64,000 bases of DNA from NCBI GenBank assembly GCA_019636375.1, contig JAHBXS010000003.1, positions 248,001 through 312,000 on the forward strand, given 5' to 3'. A program made the position numbers and the translations under genes. This DNA comes from Pirellulaceae bacterium. GTDB lineage: Bacteria > Planctomycetota > Planctomycetia > Pirellulales > Pirellulaceae. The notes under the pieces are model-generated. The model saw only the letters and a program-made list of their open reading frames with translations. It was not told the DNA's origin and ran no database searches. Shown one piece after another: positions 28,067 through 37,034 of this stretch (its first letter is position 1; the number at the start of each line of letters is the position of its first letter).

Positions 28067-28947
28067 GATGATGTGCCTTTCGAAAACAGTTGGTCAAGTT
28101 TTGTCTCGTAGTCGTGGTAGTGCAATATCTCGTACAGTCGCGAACGGGTTTGCATCGCACCTAAAACTTCGGATTGGATCCCTTTTTCACGAATCGTGCG
28201 ATACACGTTTTCCGCTGCTGCATTCATGGCTCGAAATGCACTGAGTGGGTAGAGGATCAATCGTATTCCTAGATCGCCCAGGGCCTCGCGAGTTAAAAGT
28301 GGTGACTGTCCGAACTCCGTCATGTTCGCCAAGACAGGAACGTCGAGCGATTGGGTGAAGACTCGATACTGCTCGGCCTCGGTCACCGCTTCGGCAAAGA
28401 TCATATCTGCACCAGCAGCGACGTAGGCTTGAGCTCTCGCAATCGCACCGTCGAGCCCCTCGCTGGCGAGCGCATCGGTGCGGGCCATGATGACAAAATC
28501 TGGGTCGGTTTTGGCGTCAACAGCTGCTCGAATTCTGTCGCACATTTCTTCGCAGTCCGCAAGAGCCTTGCCAGGACGATGCCCGCATCGCTTTGCAGCG
28601 AGTTGATCTTCAAGGTGCATTCCTGCAGCTCCGGCGGCGGTAAATGACTTGACGGTCCGAGCGACGTTGAACGCATGCCCCCAACCTGTATCAGCATCGA
28701 CTAACAGAGGCAATGACGTGACGGAAGTGATTCGTCGAATGTCCGTCTCTACATCGGTCATGCCGGTCATGCCCAGATCGGGAACGCCGTACGAGGCATT
28801 GGCCACTCCGGCTCCGGATAGGTAAATCGCTCGAAACCCAAGTTGCTCGGCCATCAAAGCGGTCAAAGCATTGATCGTGCCGACTACTTGAAGAGGTTGT
28901 TCGGCCGCGATAGCATCCCGAAATTTTTTACCGGCAGACATTGTCAT
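28063..28947 (-). CDS. prpB: 2-methylisocitrate lyase
   Basis: About 294 residues after choosing the ATG at 28947; a frame extending to 29016 adds sequence with no family match. It cleaves 2-methylisocitrate to pyruvate and succinate. The family blocks are present: [26 protein letters not shown] with metal-binding aspartates, HLEDQ, and the catalytic-loop cysteine in KRCGHRPGK, which separates this enzyme from phosphonopyruvate hydrolases. It is followed by prpC with a 4-bp overlap, making a prpBC unit divergent from pckA. Confidence 0.9.
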   Translation of the reverse strand: MTMSAGKKFRDAIAAEQPLQVVGTINALTALMAEQLGFRAIYLSGAGVANASYGVPDLGMTGMTDVETDIRRITSVTSLPLLVDADTGWGHAFNVARTVKSFTAAGAAGMHLEDQLAAKRCGHRPGKALADCEEMCDRIRAAVDAKTDPDFVIMARTDALASEGLDGAIARAQAYVAAGADMIFAEAVTEAEQYRVFTQSLDVPVLANMTEFGQSPLLTREALGDLGIRLILYPLSAFRAMNAAAENVYRTIREKGIQSEVLGAMQTRSRLYEILHYHDYETKLDQLFSKGTSS

Positions 28948-29363
28948 AAGGTTGCGTGACTTTAAATGATAGACGTTGGTCGCGAAAAATTGGCTGTGTG
29001 CGGTTTTCCGCATCAATTGCTTGATTATTGCAGAAATCTACTGGTCTGGGCAGTGCCAAATTGCTGCTTGGGACATCTCACCGCAGATGCATGACCCCTA
29101 AGAACTTACGGAAATTCAAAACGCGGCCCTGCGGCTGAAAAGGGTTTCTGCTCGTTAAAAGCAGCTTCAAAAAAATGATTTTTGACGACGATTCGGCTTA
29201 CAATTTTCGCCTGTTCTGGCTATCCTATCAGAGGACTCCAAATCCTCGGTTTTATTGCTCAGTTTTTTGGGTTGGGCCTCCTGTTGCCGCTGGGTGGTTT
29301 GGCGGTAGAAGAAACTCGCGAGTCGAGATCGTCGCTATAAAAGTTCTTAAAGGTATCTGGTAT
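28948..29363. other. 416-bp divergent region between prpB and pckA
   Basis: No gene is supported. An open frame runs from 29175 into pckA but lacks family similarity before 29364. A TACAAT (29199-29204 region) with a poor -35 could start pckA transcription; I am not confident in it. I see no obvious inverted repeat that would mark an operator. Confidence 0.4.
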
Positions 29364-30959
29364 ATGTCAACCGTTAATCGCTCCTTGATCGAGTCTGTGG
29401 CACGAGGCGAGTTTCCCGAACAAGTTCTCCGCAATGCCGTTCCCGCTGTACTGTACGAAGAGGCGATCCAATTCGATCAAGCTCAGATTGTCAGCAGTGG
29501 AGCGGTCGCTGTGAATTCGGGAGCCAAAACAGGACGCAGCCCGAAGGACAAACGTGTTATTCGCCAAGCCTCGGTTGAAAACGACATTTGGTGGGGAGAC
29601 ATCAACATCGCGATGGAGGAGTCGTCGTTTGAGCTTGTGAAGAAACAAGCCGTAGAATTCCTCGATCAATGCGAGCGTTTGTACGTCCTCGATGCCTTTG
29701 CTGGTTGGGACCCGAATCAACGATTGAAGATCCGCATCATTTGCACAAGAGCTTACCACGCCTTATTTATGCACAACATGCTCATACGCCCAACTGCGGA
29801 AGAGCTAGAAAGTTTTGGCGAACCGGATTATGTCATTTACAATGCCGGACATGCCAGCGCCGACAAGTCGATTCCTGGTGTTAATACAGAAACTTGTATC
29901 GCTCTCAATTTCGAAGCCGGTGAGATGGTAATCCTCGGTTCAGAATACGCCGGAGAAATGAAGAAAGGCGTGTTCACGATCATGAACTATTTGATGCCCA
30001 AGAAGGGCGTGCTCTCGATGCACTGTTCTTGCAATGAAGGGGCCAAGGGAGACGTTTCGCTATTTTTTGGTCTTTCCGGAACCGGCAAAACGACACTCTC
30101 CGCAGACCCCAATCGTCCCTTGGTGGGAGACGATGAACACTGCTGGACCGAACACGGAGTTTTTAACATCGAGGGAGGATGCTACGCGAAGTGTATCAAT
30201 TTGTCGGCGAAAAATGAGCCAGAGATTTTCGAAGCGATCCGTTTTGGATCGGTTCTGGAGAACACGGTATTTGATCCCATTTCCAGGGAAGTCGATTTCG
30301 ACGATGGATCGTTGACGCAAAATACTCGCTGCTCATATCCCATCGAGTTCATTCGCAACGCCAAGATTCCTTGCGTTGCCGGGCATCCAAAAAATATCAT
30401 TTTGCTAACTTGCGATGCCTTTGGTGTGCTCCCTCCTGTCAGTCGACTGACTCCGGAACAAGCGATGTACCATTTCATCAGCGGTTACACAGCCAAGGTG
30501 GCCGGGACTGAAATGGGGGTCACGGAACCGCAAACGACGTTCTCGGCCTGCTTCGGGGCGGCATTTTTGGTTTGGCACCCCGCGAAGTACGCCGAGATGT
30601 TGGCCGAGAAGATGCAGCACTACAACTCCCACGCTTGGTTGGTCAACACCGGTTGGTCCGGCGGTCCGGCGGGAAAAGGTTCGCGAATGAGCATTGCTCA
30701 CACTCGAGCAATTATTGATGCGATTCACGATGGTTCTCTAATGCACGCTGCCTATCAAGTTGATCCGATCTTTGGTGTCTCGGTACCGACATCGTGCCCT
30801 GGCGTTCCGTCAAACGTGCTCTATCCGCGAAATACCTGGGCAGACCCGGCAGCTTATGACGAGATGGCAAAAAAGTTGGCCCAACAATTTGCTGGAAACT
30901 TCCGGCAATATGCCGACGGATGTAGCCAAGCGGTTCGAGATGCCGGTCCGCGAATTTAG
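29364..30959 (+). CDS. pckA: Phosphoenolpyruvate carboxykinase (ATP)
   Basis: 531 residues, the usual length. It turns oxaloacetate and ATP into phosphoenolpyruvate, linking the citric-acid cycle to gluconeogenesis. The ATP-type signature is clear: RSPKDK near residue 60, the P-loop GLSGTGKTTLSADP (about 235-248), DDEHCW, and GGCYAKCINL. The start at 29364 agrees with the family and has AAAGG upstream. A 2-bp gap separates it from the glycosyltransferase-like gene downstream, so these two are probably co-transcribed. Its neighbours prpBC also feed C3 units into central metabolism. Confidence 0.95.
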   Translation: MSTVNRSLIESVARGEFPEQVLRNAVPAVLYEEAIQFDQAQIVSSGAVAVNSGAKTGRSPKDKRVIRQASVENDIWWGDINIAMEESSFELVKKQAVEFLDQCERLYVLDAFAGWDPNQRLKIRIICTRAYHALFMHNMLIRPTAEELESFGEPDYVIYNAGHASADKSIPGVNTETCIALNFEAGEMVILGSEYAGEMKKGVFTIMNYLMPKKGVLSMHCSCNEGAKGDVSLFFGLSGTGKTTLSADPNRPLVGDDEHCWTEHGVFNIEGGCYAKCINLSAKNEPEIFEAIRFGSVLENTVFDPISREVDFDDGSLTQNTRCSYPIEFIRNAKIPCVAGHPKNIILLTCDAFGVLPPVSRLTPEQAMYHFISGYTAKVAGTEMGVTEPQTTFSACFGAAFLVWHPAKYAEMLAEKMQHYNSHAWLVNTGWSGGPAGKGSRMSIAHTRAIIDAIHDGSLMHAAYQVDPIFGVSVPTSCPGVPSNVLYPRNTWADPAAYDEMAKKLAQQFAGNFRQYADGCSQAVRDAGPRI

Positions 30960-30961
30960 GA

Positions 30962-32374
30962 ATGAGCCGAATTCGGTCAACCGGAAATTTTCTGCTGCCG
31001 GTTTTGGCGATGTTGTTCGCGGCTTGGGGTTGGTCCACCCTCGAACGCGTGGATCGAATCGAGGACCACGGCCAATTGCGTCTCGCAGTATCCCAAGACA
31101 ACGTCGCTTGGCGTCTGGCCAAACGGGGCACCTTCACGATAGATTTGACCGACCAGGAATGGCGCGAGCAAATCAAATTGTCGCCGGAGGAAACAAAATG
31201 GGTCGATCGCTGGGCCGATTTTAGCCAAGGCTCAACGACACGCATCGCTCTATTGTTCCCGTTTTTTTCTGCGACCGTTTATTCGGTCATTGGCTATCGG
31301 CCGGAGGTCGTGTGCTGGTTGCAAATCATCTTTAACGTGGTTTCGCTCGCGACGTTGTTGTATGTGGCGAGGCAATTCGTTTCTCGGCCTTGGGTCATCG
31401 GCATGGCAATCGTGGGGATTATGGCCGATCCTTTTTTGTGGTGGAATTCTCAGCGATTTGTTGTTAACGATCTTTCGGTAGGAATCGTTGCGTTGTTGGC
31501 AGCAAGCCTGTTTCGAGCGTTGAACCAAGCCAAAGATCGCGCGACTCAGCGAGAAAATTTTTCAACCGCTGGCATGATGGTCAAGCTGTTGCACGGCATA
31601 AGGCACCGACCATGGCTCTGGGTTGGCTTTGGTTTCGGACTTGAGTTCTTGAATCGCCCCACGAGTCAGTTCTGGATTTTGTGGTTGATGCTACTATGGC
31701 CTTGGATGTTGGTGAGCTGGCTCGTCTCCGGACGGCGGGTTAAATCGTATTTACAAGGGAGCGGTCTGGTGGCCTGTGGATTTTTGATCATTGCTCTGCC
31801 GTGGATGTTGCGGAACGCTACGAAGGTGGGTTGGCTCGCGCCAGGAGGGGTTGATCCTTGGGTGCAAATCAACGGCGGCTACCAGGATCGCACGATCAAT
31901 CAATTGGGCCGAGTTTGGCCCGCAATTACGAGAACCCAAGAAAGATCGATCACGCGACAGTTTCACGAACTCGACAATTTTCAACGAGAGGTAGTTCTTG
32001 CTGAAACTTGTCTGGGTAACGCCATTTCTTGGCAATCTCGAAATTTCGACCAATTCCCCAAGCTGTTTCTCCTCAAACTGCTTGACCATTTTTGCATTCT
32101 CAATCAGAGAAATTATGTCAGTTCATTGTGGCACAGTTTTCTTTTGGCGTTGACGATTAGTGTTTGCCTAGCTCGGCGAGCAACCTGGGGAGTTGCTGTC
32201 GGAGGAATTCTGATCCTGAGCGGATTGACGACAGGCTTAACTTGGTCCGATGGCTGCTTTCTATCGTTGCCCCTACGAAGCCTGATGATTCTTGCGGCTG
32301 CGGTCGGAATTGGAAATTTATTGTCTTTGGCTTGGTTTCAGCGCATGGGGTTCGGCGTTACGCGTCAATCTTGA
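30962..32374 (+). CDS. Polytopic membrane protein, probable GT-C fold glycosyltransferase
   Basis: 470 residues with an N-terminal helix, a soluble loop containing acidic residues (about 25-85, including WRLAKRGTFTIDLTDQEW), and about eight to ten later helices. The layout and the phrases ATVYSVIGYRPEVVCWLQIIFNV and FGFGLEFLNRPTSQFW resemble the ArnT/PMT family of lipid-linked sugar transferases, but no motif is decisive. The gene follows pckA after 2 bp and its 3' end overlaps the convergent regulator gene by 10 bp. No partner gene indicates the substrate. Confidence 0.55.
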   Translation: MSRIRSTGNFLLPVLAMLFAAWGWSTLERVDRIEDHGQLRLAVSQDNVAWRLAKRGTFTIDLTDQEWREQIKLSPEETKWVDRWADFSQGSTTRIALLFPFFSATVYSVIGYRPEVVCWLQIIFNVVSLATLLYVARQFVSRPWVIGMAIVGIMADPFLWWNSQRFVVNDLSVGIVALLAASLFRALNQAKDRATQRENFSTAGMMVKLLHGIRHRPWLWVGFGFGLEFLNRPTSQFWILWLMLLWPWMLVSWLVSGRRVKSYLQGSGLVACGFLIIALPWMLRNATKVGWLAPGGVDPWVQINGGYQDRTINQLGRVWPAITRTQERSITRQFHELDNFQREVVLAETCLGNAISWQSRNFDQFPKLFLLKLLDHFCILNQRNYVSSLWHSFLLALTISVCLARRATWGVAVGGILILSGLTTGLTWSDGCFLSLPLRSLMILAAAVGIGNLLSLAWFQRMGFGVTRQS

Positions 32375-33780
32375 TAAACGTAGCCTGGGGTTTCGAGGCC
32401 GAGTTTGCGCATTTTTTTATAAAGCGTTGTGCGATTGATCCCCAATTGATCAGCCGTTGCGTTTCGACTCCAATTATTTTCTCGTAGGGATTGCAAGATG
32501 ATTTGCCTTTCGGGGCCTTCGAGAGCTTCCTTCAGAGTGAGGCGGCGTCCGAGTTCTGGGCGAATCGTCGGATAGGCCGATTGGCGGCCTTGCGTGAGGG
32601 AACTTGGCAAGTCTTCCAGAGTTATGTGCGAGCCCTTGCCTAACAAAACGGCACGCTCGATCACGTTCTGAAGTTCGCGAACGTTCCCGGGCCAAGTGTA
32701 ACTTTGCAAAGCCGCCAGGGCCGTCCGCTCAAACCCTTGAACTGCTTTGCCTACGTCTTTGCAGCACTCCTGCAAAAAATGCTCGGCCAAAATGGGAATG
32801 TCGTCGGCACGTTCGTGAAGCGAAGGGAGTTGCAGATGGATGACGTTGATGCGGTAGTACAAGTCTTGGCGAAAACGCCCTGCGGCAACGGCTTCGGCAA
32901 GGTCATCGTTTGTCGCCAGAATCACACGCGTGTCAACTTTGATTGTTTTTGAACCGCCAACTTGTTCGAATTCAAGTTCCTGGAGGACGCGCAGGAGTTT
33001 AACTTGCATTGCGGGGGAAGCCGTTCCAATTTCATCCAAAAAAATAGTGCCGCCATCGGCCAACTTAAACTTTCCGTCCCGATTCCCTGTCGCCCCCGTA
33101 AATGCTCCCGCAACATGGCCAAACAACTCGCTCTCGAGCAAATTCTCCGGAAGTGCTCCACATGCGACCTCAATGAACGGTCCGTTTCGACGTGAACTGC
33201 GTCGATGAATCGCACGGGCAAGTAGTGATTTGCCGGTTCCACTTTGTCCCGTGATCAAAATCGTCGCTCGCGTATCGGCAACGCTGTCGACGATCTCAAA
33301 CGATTTCCTCATTCGCATGTCATGACCGATTACATGCTCCAGTCCAAAACGGTCATCGAGTTGACTCTGTAGATTGCGGTTTTCTTCGATGACTTCATGT
33401 TGAGTAAAGGCCCGATCAATGGCCAGCAATAATTCATCGTCGATCAAGGGTTTGGTCAGCAAATCAAACGCTCCCAATCGCAATGCCGAAACACCCATTT
33501 CAACATTGCCGTAACCAGTCATCATAATAACGGTAACTTCTGGCCAATCTTGTTGGCAACGTTTGAGAAGATTGAAACCATCCTCGTCGCCCAAGCGTAC
33601 ATCGATCAGGGCAATGTCAATTCGCTCTTTCTGAAGAATCTCAATAGCTGAATCAGTTGAGATCGCATGAAAGGTTGTAAAGCCTTGTGGGCTCAGCCAC
33701 TCGGCCATCGATTCAACGAGGTATCGGTCATCGTCTACCAAAAGTAGGACTGGTTCGCGGTTGGCGGTTTGGGGCTTCAT
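32365..33780 (-). CDS. NtrC-family sigma-54 response regulator
   Basis: 471 residues in three domains. The receiver (1-125) has the acidic pair in LLVDDD, phosphoacceptor D60 in LIDVRLGDEDG and lysine in LTKPL. The AAA+ domain (about 145-380) has GQSGTGKSLLARAI, the sigma-54 contact loop GAFTGA, and the Walker B segment GGTIFLDEIG. A Fis-type helix-turn-helix closes the protein (NATADQLGINRTTLYKKMRKLGL). It activates sigma-54 promoters when phosphorylated. No histidine kinase lies next to it, so it is an orphan in this window. Confidence 0.95.
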   Translation of the reverse strand: MKPQTANREPVLLLVDDDRYLVESMAEWLSPQGFTTFHAISTDSAIEILQKERIDIALIDVRLGDEDGFNLLKRCQQDWPEVTVIMMTGYGNVEMGVSALRLGAFDLLTKPLIDDELLLAIDRAFTQHEVIEENRNLQSQLDDRFGLEHVIGHDMRMRKSFEIVDSVADTRATILITGQSGTGKSLLARAIHRRSSRRNGPFIEVACGALPENLLESELFGHVAGAFTGATGNRDGKFKLADGGTIFLDEIGTASPAMQVKLLRVLQELEFEQVGGSKTIKVDTRVILATNDDLAEAVAAGRFRQDLYYRINVIHLQLPSLHERADDIPILAEHFLQECCKDVGKAVQGFERTALAALQSYTWPGNVRELQNVIERAVLLGKGSHITLEDLPSSLTQGRQSAYPTIRPELGRRLTLKEALEGPERQIILQSLRENNWSRNATADQLGINRTTLYKKMRKLGLETPGYVYQD

Positions 33781-34121
33781 GGGTCAGGCTAATGGTCTGT
33801 GACGATGGTCAACAATGAGTTGTCAAAAGGCAACGAATACCAATATCTACGTTGCGTTTTGGCACCAGTCAAATATTGGCGACCATGTATGAGAAACCAA
33901 GGTGGGATATTGAATCGCCTGACGAATTACTTCGGCTGGATTGCTGGTTATGATGGTTTAAGCAATCATACCGCCTTTAGTATCCTAAAAGGGGTCAGAC
34001 CCTTTGGAGGCTAAGCGAAATTTAACATTGTTTTGTTGCCAAGCCGGAGAGGGTCTGACCCCTTTTGGGATAGGCCTTTAATGGGCGATGAATGGCATTC
34101 GAGGAACACTGCCAATATCGC
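33781..34121. other. Gene-free stretch containing repeat copy C
   Basis: No coding sequence is supported. A 71-codon open frame (33799-34014) has no recognisable features, and its last codons (KGVRPFGG) come from the repeat at 33981. The only structures are that repeat and, just beyond, the terminator of the outer-membrane protein gene. Confidence 0.6.
33981..34076. repeat. MITE-like palindromic repeat, copy C
   Basis: A 96-bp copy. The left arm AAAAGGGGTCAGACCC and right arm GGGTCTGACCCCTTTT are inverted repeats that continue outward imperfectly (TATCCT against GGGATA). The interior TTTGGAGGCTAAGCGAAATT matches copies A and E. Here it is intact and lies between the regulator start and the outer-membrane protein terminator. 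Confidence 0.9.
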
Positions 34122-34155
34122 AAAAAACGACTAGCAGGAAAATCCTGCTAGTCGT
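34122..34155 (-). terminator. Rho-independent terminator of the Cys-rich outer-membrane protein gene
   Basis: On the minus strand, ACGACTAGCAGG pairs with CCTGCTAGTCGT over 12 bp around a five-base loop, followed by six T residues. It is perfectly matched and lies 58 bp after the stop codon at 34213. Confidence 0.9.
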
Positions 34156-34212
34156 CCAAGATGGTCAGATTTGTTGCGAATTAACTCGTCACTTAACTCA
34201 GATTCCAAGTTT

Positions 34213-35364
34213 TTAGCGGGTCCACAGACGCACGCCGAACAAGAAATTGTGTTGAGCCATGTTCGCTTCGATTGTTCCCGTGACTTGGTTAGGATCGGTT
34301 ACTCCGACGCAAAAATCATCGGTGCCAAAGAAACGATATTCGCCGTACACATCAATGCATTGGCGTACACGCTTCGACGCACCGAAAAACAATTGGTAAG
34401 CGGCAGTCGTGCGGCGAACGTCGTAGAATCCGGTGACGGGATCGTCAGCTTCAAAGTCAATGTATGCCACGCCACCACCGATACCAGCGTAAGGACGAAT
34501 GTCGTTGCAAGCACCACGTGGAGCGAAGTCGCGAACGATGTTCAACATTCCGGAGGTAACGTTTGCTCGTCCACCGATGTCGGCACCGGGAACACCACCA
34601 TCGACGATTCGAGCGACACTATTGTTTCGATATGATGTCTCGATTTCAGCTCGCCAGCAGCAATTCAATTGTCGCCCAATCGCCCGACCTACCAACCAAC
34701 CGCTTCGGAGGTCAATATCGAAATCAGGTGCAATGTCCGTATTCACGTTGTGCGGAGCACTAAAACCACCAAAAACACTTTGGTAGACACCACAGCATGG
34801 AGAGCAAGGAGTGGTGCCACAGCATTGATTGCCCAGCAGGCCCATCAACCCGAAACCACGGCCCCCGCCGGCGCCAGAGCAACCGCCTGAGCCGGAATCG
34901 CATCCACCGTTTCCACAGCAACCGCCACTTCGGCGGCATCCATTGGAGCCAAATCCAGAGAGGCCCCCGCTCAATCCGGTACCACAACACGCTGCGTTGC
35001 CGCAACCACCGCTGCTGCATCCACCCGCACTGCAACCGGAATCACAGCATCCCGAACTACGTCCGCGAAAGGCCCCGAAGTTCAACCAACTTAAACCGGC
35101 CATTCGCCCGCTGATGAGGCCACGGCCACAGCCGGTCGTGCAACTACTGCATCCGCCTGAATCGCATGAGTCGCAGCCCCCTGAGTCAACCTGTGGAGTC
35201 GTCGTTTCGAAAGGAACTCGCGCTGGAGTGTTAATGGATGGCCTTGCGGCCGAAGAAGTTTGGAGCGCGGCTGAACCAGTCGCTCCTTGTTGTGCATGAG
35301 CACTGGATGCGGCAAAACTAATCACAAGCGTGATACATGCCGCAATTCGAATGGTGGTCTTCAT
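34213..35364 (-). CDS. Outer-membrane beta-barrel protein with a Gly/Ser/Cys-rich insert
   Basis: 383 residues from the ATG at 35364. The signal peptide is clear (TTIRIAACITLVISFAASSAHAQ). Residues about 50-190 are a low-complexity region rich in Gly, Ser and Cys (GCDSCDSGGCSSC, CCDSGC, GGCCGNGGCD). I count 22 cysteines in it. The C-terminal 180 residues are typical of small porin-like barrels (IGGGVAYIDFEA, VYGEYRFFGTDDF, ending HNFLFGVRLWTR with alternating hydrophobic residues). The frame extends upstream to 35598, but that part does not look coding. The Cys-rich part could bind metal or cross-link between molecules. It has its own strong terminator. Confidence 0.78.
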   Translation of the reverse strand: MKTTIRIAACITLVISFAASSAHAQQGATGSAALQTSSAARPSINTPARVPFETTTPQVDSGGCDSCDSGGCSSCTTGCGRGLISGRMAGLSWLNFGAFRGRSSGCCDSGCSAGGCSSGGCGNAACCGTGLSGGLSGFGSNGCRRSGGCCGNGGCDSGSGGCSGAGGGRGFGLMGLLGNQCCGTTPCSPCCGVYQSVFGGFSAPHNVNTDIAPDFDIDLRSGWLVGRAIGRQLNCCWRAEIETSYRNNSVARIVDGGVPGADIGGRANVTSGMLNIVRDFAPRGACNDIRPYAGIGGGVAYIDFEADDPVTGFYDVRRTTAAYQLFFGASKRVRQCIDVYGEYRFFGTDDFCVGVTDPNQVTGTIEANMAQHNFLFGVRLWTR

Positions 35365-35801
35365 GTCGTAACCCTGTTTGCGGTGAAAGTTGAAAATTCG
35401 ATCAATCTGACATACGTCATTCCATTCTTTCGACCGCCATTTCAGGCACAACGAATTCGACCGTTGAATCGCCGAATGATTACCTAAGCCGCAAGGTTTA
35501 TCACTTCGTTGAAAAAATGTTCCGATTAGGGGATTGGTTCGTTGAAAACCATGATCGATTTCGGTCATTGGTTCGGTATCCCTTGGCCGGAAGCCCACGA
35601 TAAAACCTAATTTTTTAAAATCCTCCGGCCATGCATTTGATACATTCGGAAAGGTTTAAAGTAGGCGGCCGGTGCTTGGTCTCTCGATTTCACGATTCCC
35701 GTCTTGTGAAAAAGATATTGGAAGAGCTGGCCGACAAAACCGACCGCTTCCCAATTGAATAGGGAAACGGATAGCTGTGCCGGTTTAGTGCGGGTATTCA
35801 C
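35365..35801. other. 437-bp gene-free stretch upstream of the Cys-rich protein
   Basis: It must hold the promoter of the outer-membrane protein gene, but no pair of boxes stands out. A 64-codon minus-strand frame (35607-35801) has no family features and no good ribosome-binding site, so I do not call it. Just downstream is the terminator of the ZnuA-like gene. Confidence 0.5.
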
Positions 35802-35829
35802 AAAAAAAGCTCGGCAACTAGCCGAGCTT
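35802..35829 (-). terminator. Rho-independent terminator of the ZnuA-like gene
   Basis: Minus strand: AAGCTCGGC pairs with GCCGAGCTT around a five-base loop (9-bp stem), followed by a run of T residues. It begins about 35 bp after the stop codon at 35865. Confidence 0.88.
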
Positions 35830-35864
35830 GCGTTTTGAGAGTTGCCAATCGTCTGTTGGCAGAC

Positions 35865-36899
35865 TTATTGGCCGTCATCTTCAGACGACTCTTCATCCTT
35901 GGACGATTCCTGAGCGTCTTCATCCTTAGCGGTTTCTTCTTCCTTAGCGGACTTCGATTCTTTTACTGCCGATTCGCCACGAACCTTAGCTTTGCGATGG
36001 TTCTTGAAAAGCTTATGGATGTTCTTGAACTCCTCGCGGTTGGCCAACATCTCTTTCTGCCAATAACTTTGCTCAACGCCACCCGACAATGGCCTGATGA
36101 CAAAGGTCGCAATGTCCAAGTCCTGTACCGCTTTGTCAGCCGCCTCTAACGGTTTGGACTCCCAAATAAAGACATCAGGGTCAATAGCTTTGAGTTCGGC
36201 CAATTGCGCATCGGTGGGCATAACCGATGGTTCCCAATGCACATATTCAAAATCCATGCCATGTTTTCGGGCGAAGTAATGGTAAACGGGATGGGAGCCA
36301 ACAAACTTGAGTTTCTTGACCGTGAAAACCGCAGCATCTACACCTGTGTAGAAGTTTTCAAGCTTGTTATGGGTTTCCGTAAAACTTTCTTCGATACTGG
36401 ATTTCGAACCTGGCAAGATTTTTAGCACAGCGTCCTTGACTGCTTCTAATTGCTTGAGCGCCAGTTCATCGTCGAACCAAGTATATCCAACGACGCCTGT
36501 GTGCTGATGCTCTGGCCCATCTCCATGCCTGTGCGGAACGCCGACGCTGATCTCTATCAATTGATCTTTGTAGCCTTCCCAAGTTTTAACAACTTTGGCA
36601 GCAGGCAGGCTGACTTTTTCGGCCCACTCGGAAACGTTGCCGCCATTCAACAAAATCAAGTCGGCCTTTTGAATTTGAGCGATATCGTCGGCTGTTGGTG
36701 TCCAGTCTTCCGGCGCAGTTCCAACTGGAACTGGAAATAGAATTTCGGCATCTGACCCGATCAAGTCCTGGCAGATGTCTTGAAGCATAAAGGAATCGAC
36801 AACAACAACTTTCCTCTTCCCGCTGGTCGCATCGCCAGAGCAACCTCCGACAACGAGCAAACATGCAATCAGGCAAACGGCCGCTAAACGCGAAAACAT
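35865..36899 (-). CDS. Metal ABC transporter substrate-binding lipoprotein (ZnuA/MntC-like)
   Basis: 344 residues. A short leader ends in the lipobox VVGGC (Cys about 20), so the protein should be a lipoprotein. The body has the cluster A-I layout: VVDSFMLQDICQDLIGSDAEI, a His-rich loop HRHGDGPEHQHTG, FVGSHPVYHYFARKHG with ligand histidines, and D-x-FIWESKP. These bind zinc or manganese. The last 50 residues are an unusual Lys/Glu/Ser/Asp-rich tail. The permease and ATPase genes are not adjacent, so it must use components from elsewhere. GGAG lies 8 bases before the ATG. Confidence 0.87.
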   Translation of the reverse strand: MFSRLAAVCLIACLLVVGGCSGDATSGKRKVVVVDSFMLQDICQDLIGSDAEILFPVPVGTAPEDWTPTADDIAQIQKADLILLNGGNVSEWAEKVSLPAAKVVKTWEGYKDQLIEISVGVPHRHGDGPEHQHTGVVGYTWFDDELALKQLEAVKDAVLKILPGSKSSIEESFTETHNKLENFYTGVDAAVFTVKKLKFVGSHPVYHYFARKHGMDFEYVHWEPSVMPTDAQLAELKAIDPDVFIWESKPLEAADKAVQDLDIATFVIRPLSGGVEQSYWQKEMLANREEFKNIHKLFKNHRKAKVRGESAVKESKSAKEEETAKDEDAQESSKDEESSEDDGQ

Positions 36900-37034
36900 T
36901 TTTCAATCTCCAAACCTACAAGACTCGATATCCACTCTGAGACATTGATTATTGCCTAAACAATTGCCATTGTCACTAACCAATTTCCATTTTCAGCAAC
37001 GAAAAAGCAACCATCTGCGCAGAAATGCGAAACT

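Noticed and set aside
29175..29363. N-terminal extension of pckA
   Set aside because: The 63 extra residues are unlike any carboxykinase, and the ATG at 29364 matches the family start.
33799..34014. 71-codon plus-strand frame ending in KGVRPFGG
   Set aside because: The last codons come from the palindromic repeat; the same ending occurs at 14088-14339 (minus) for the same reason. No coding features upstream.
35607..35801. 64-codon minus-strand frame between two terminators
   Set aside because: No ribosome-binding site, no family similarity, and composition like intergenic DNA.
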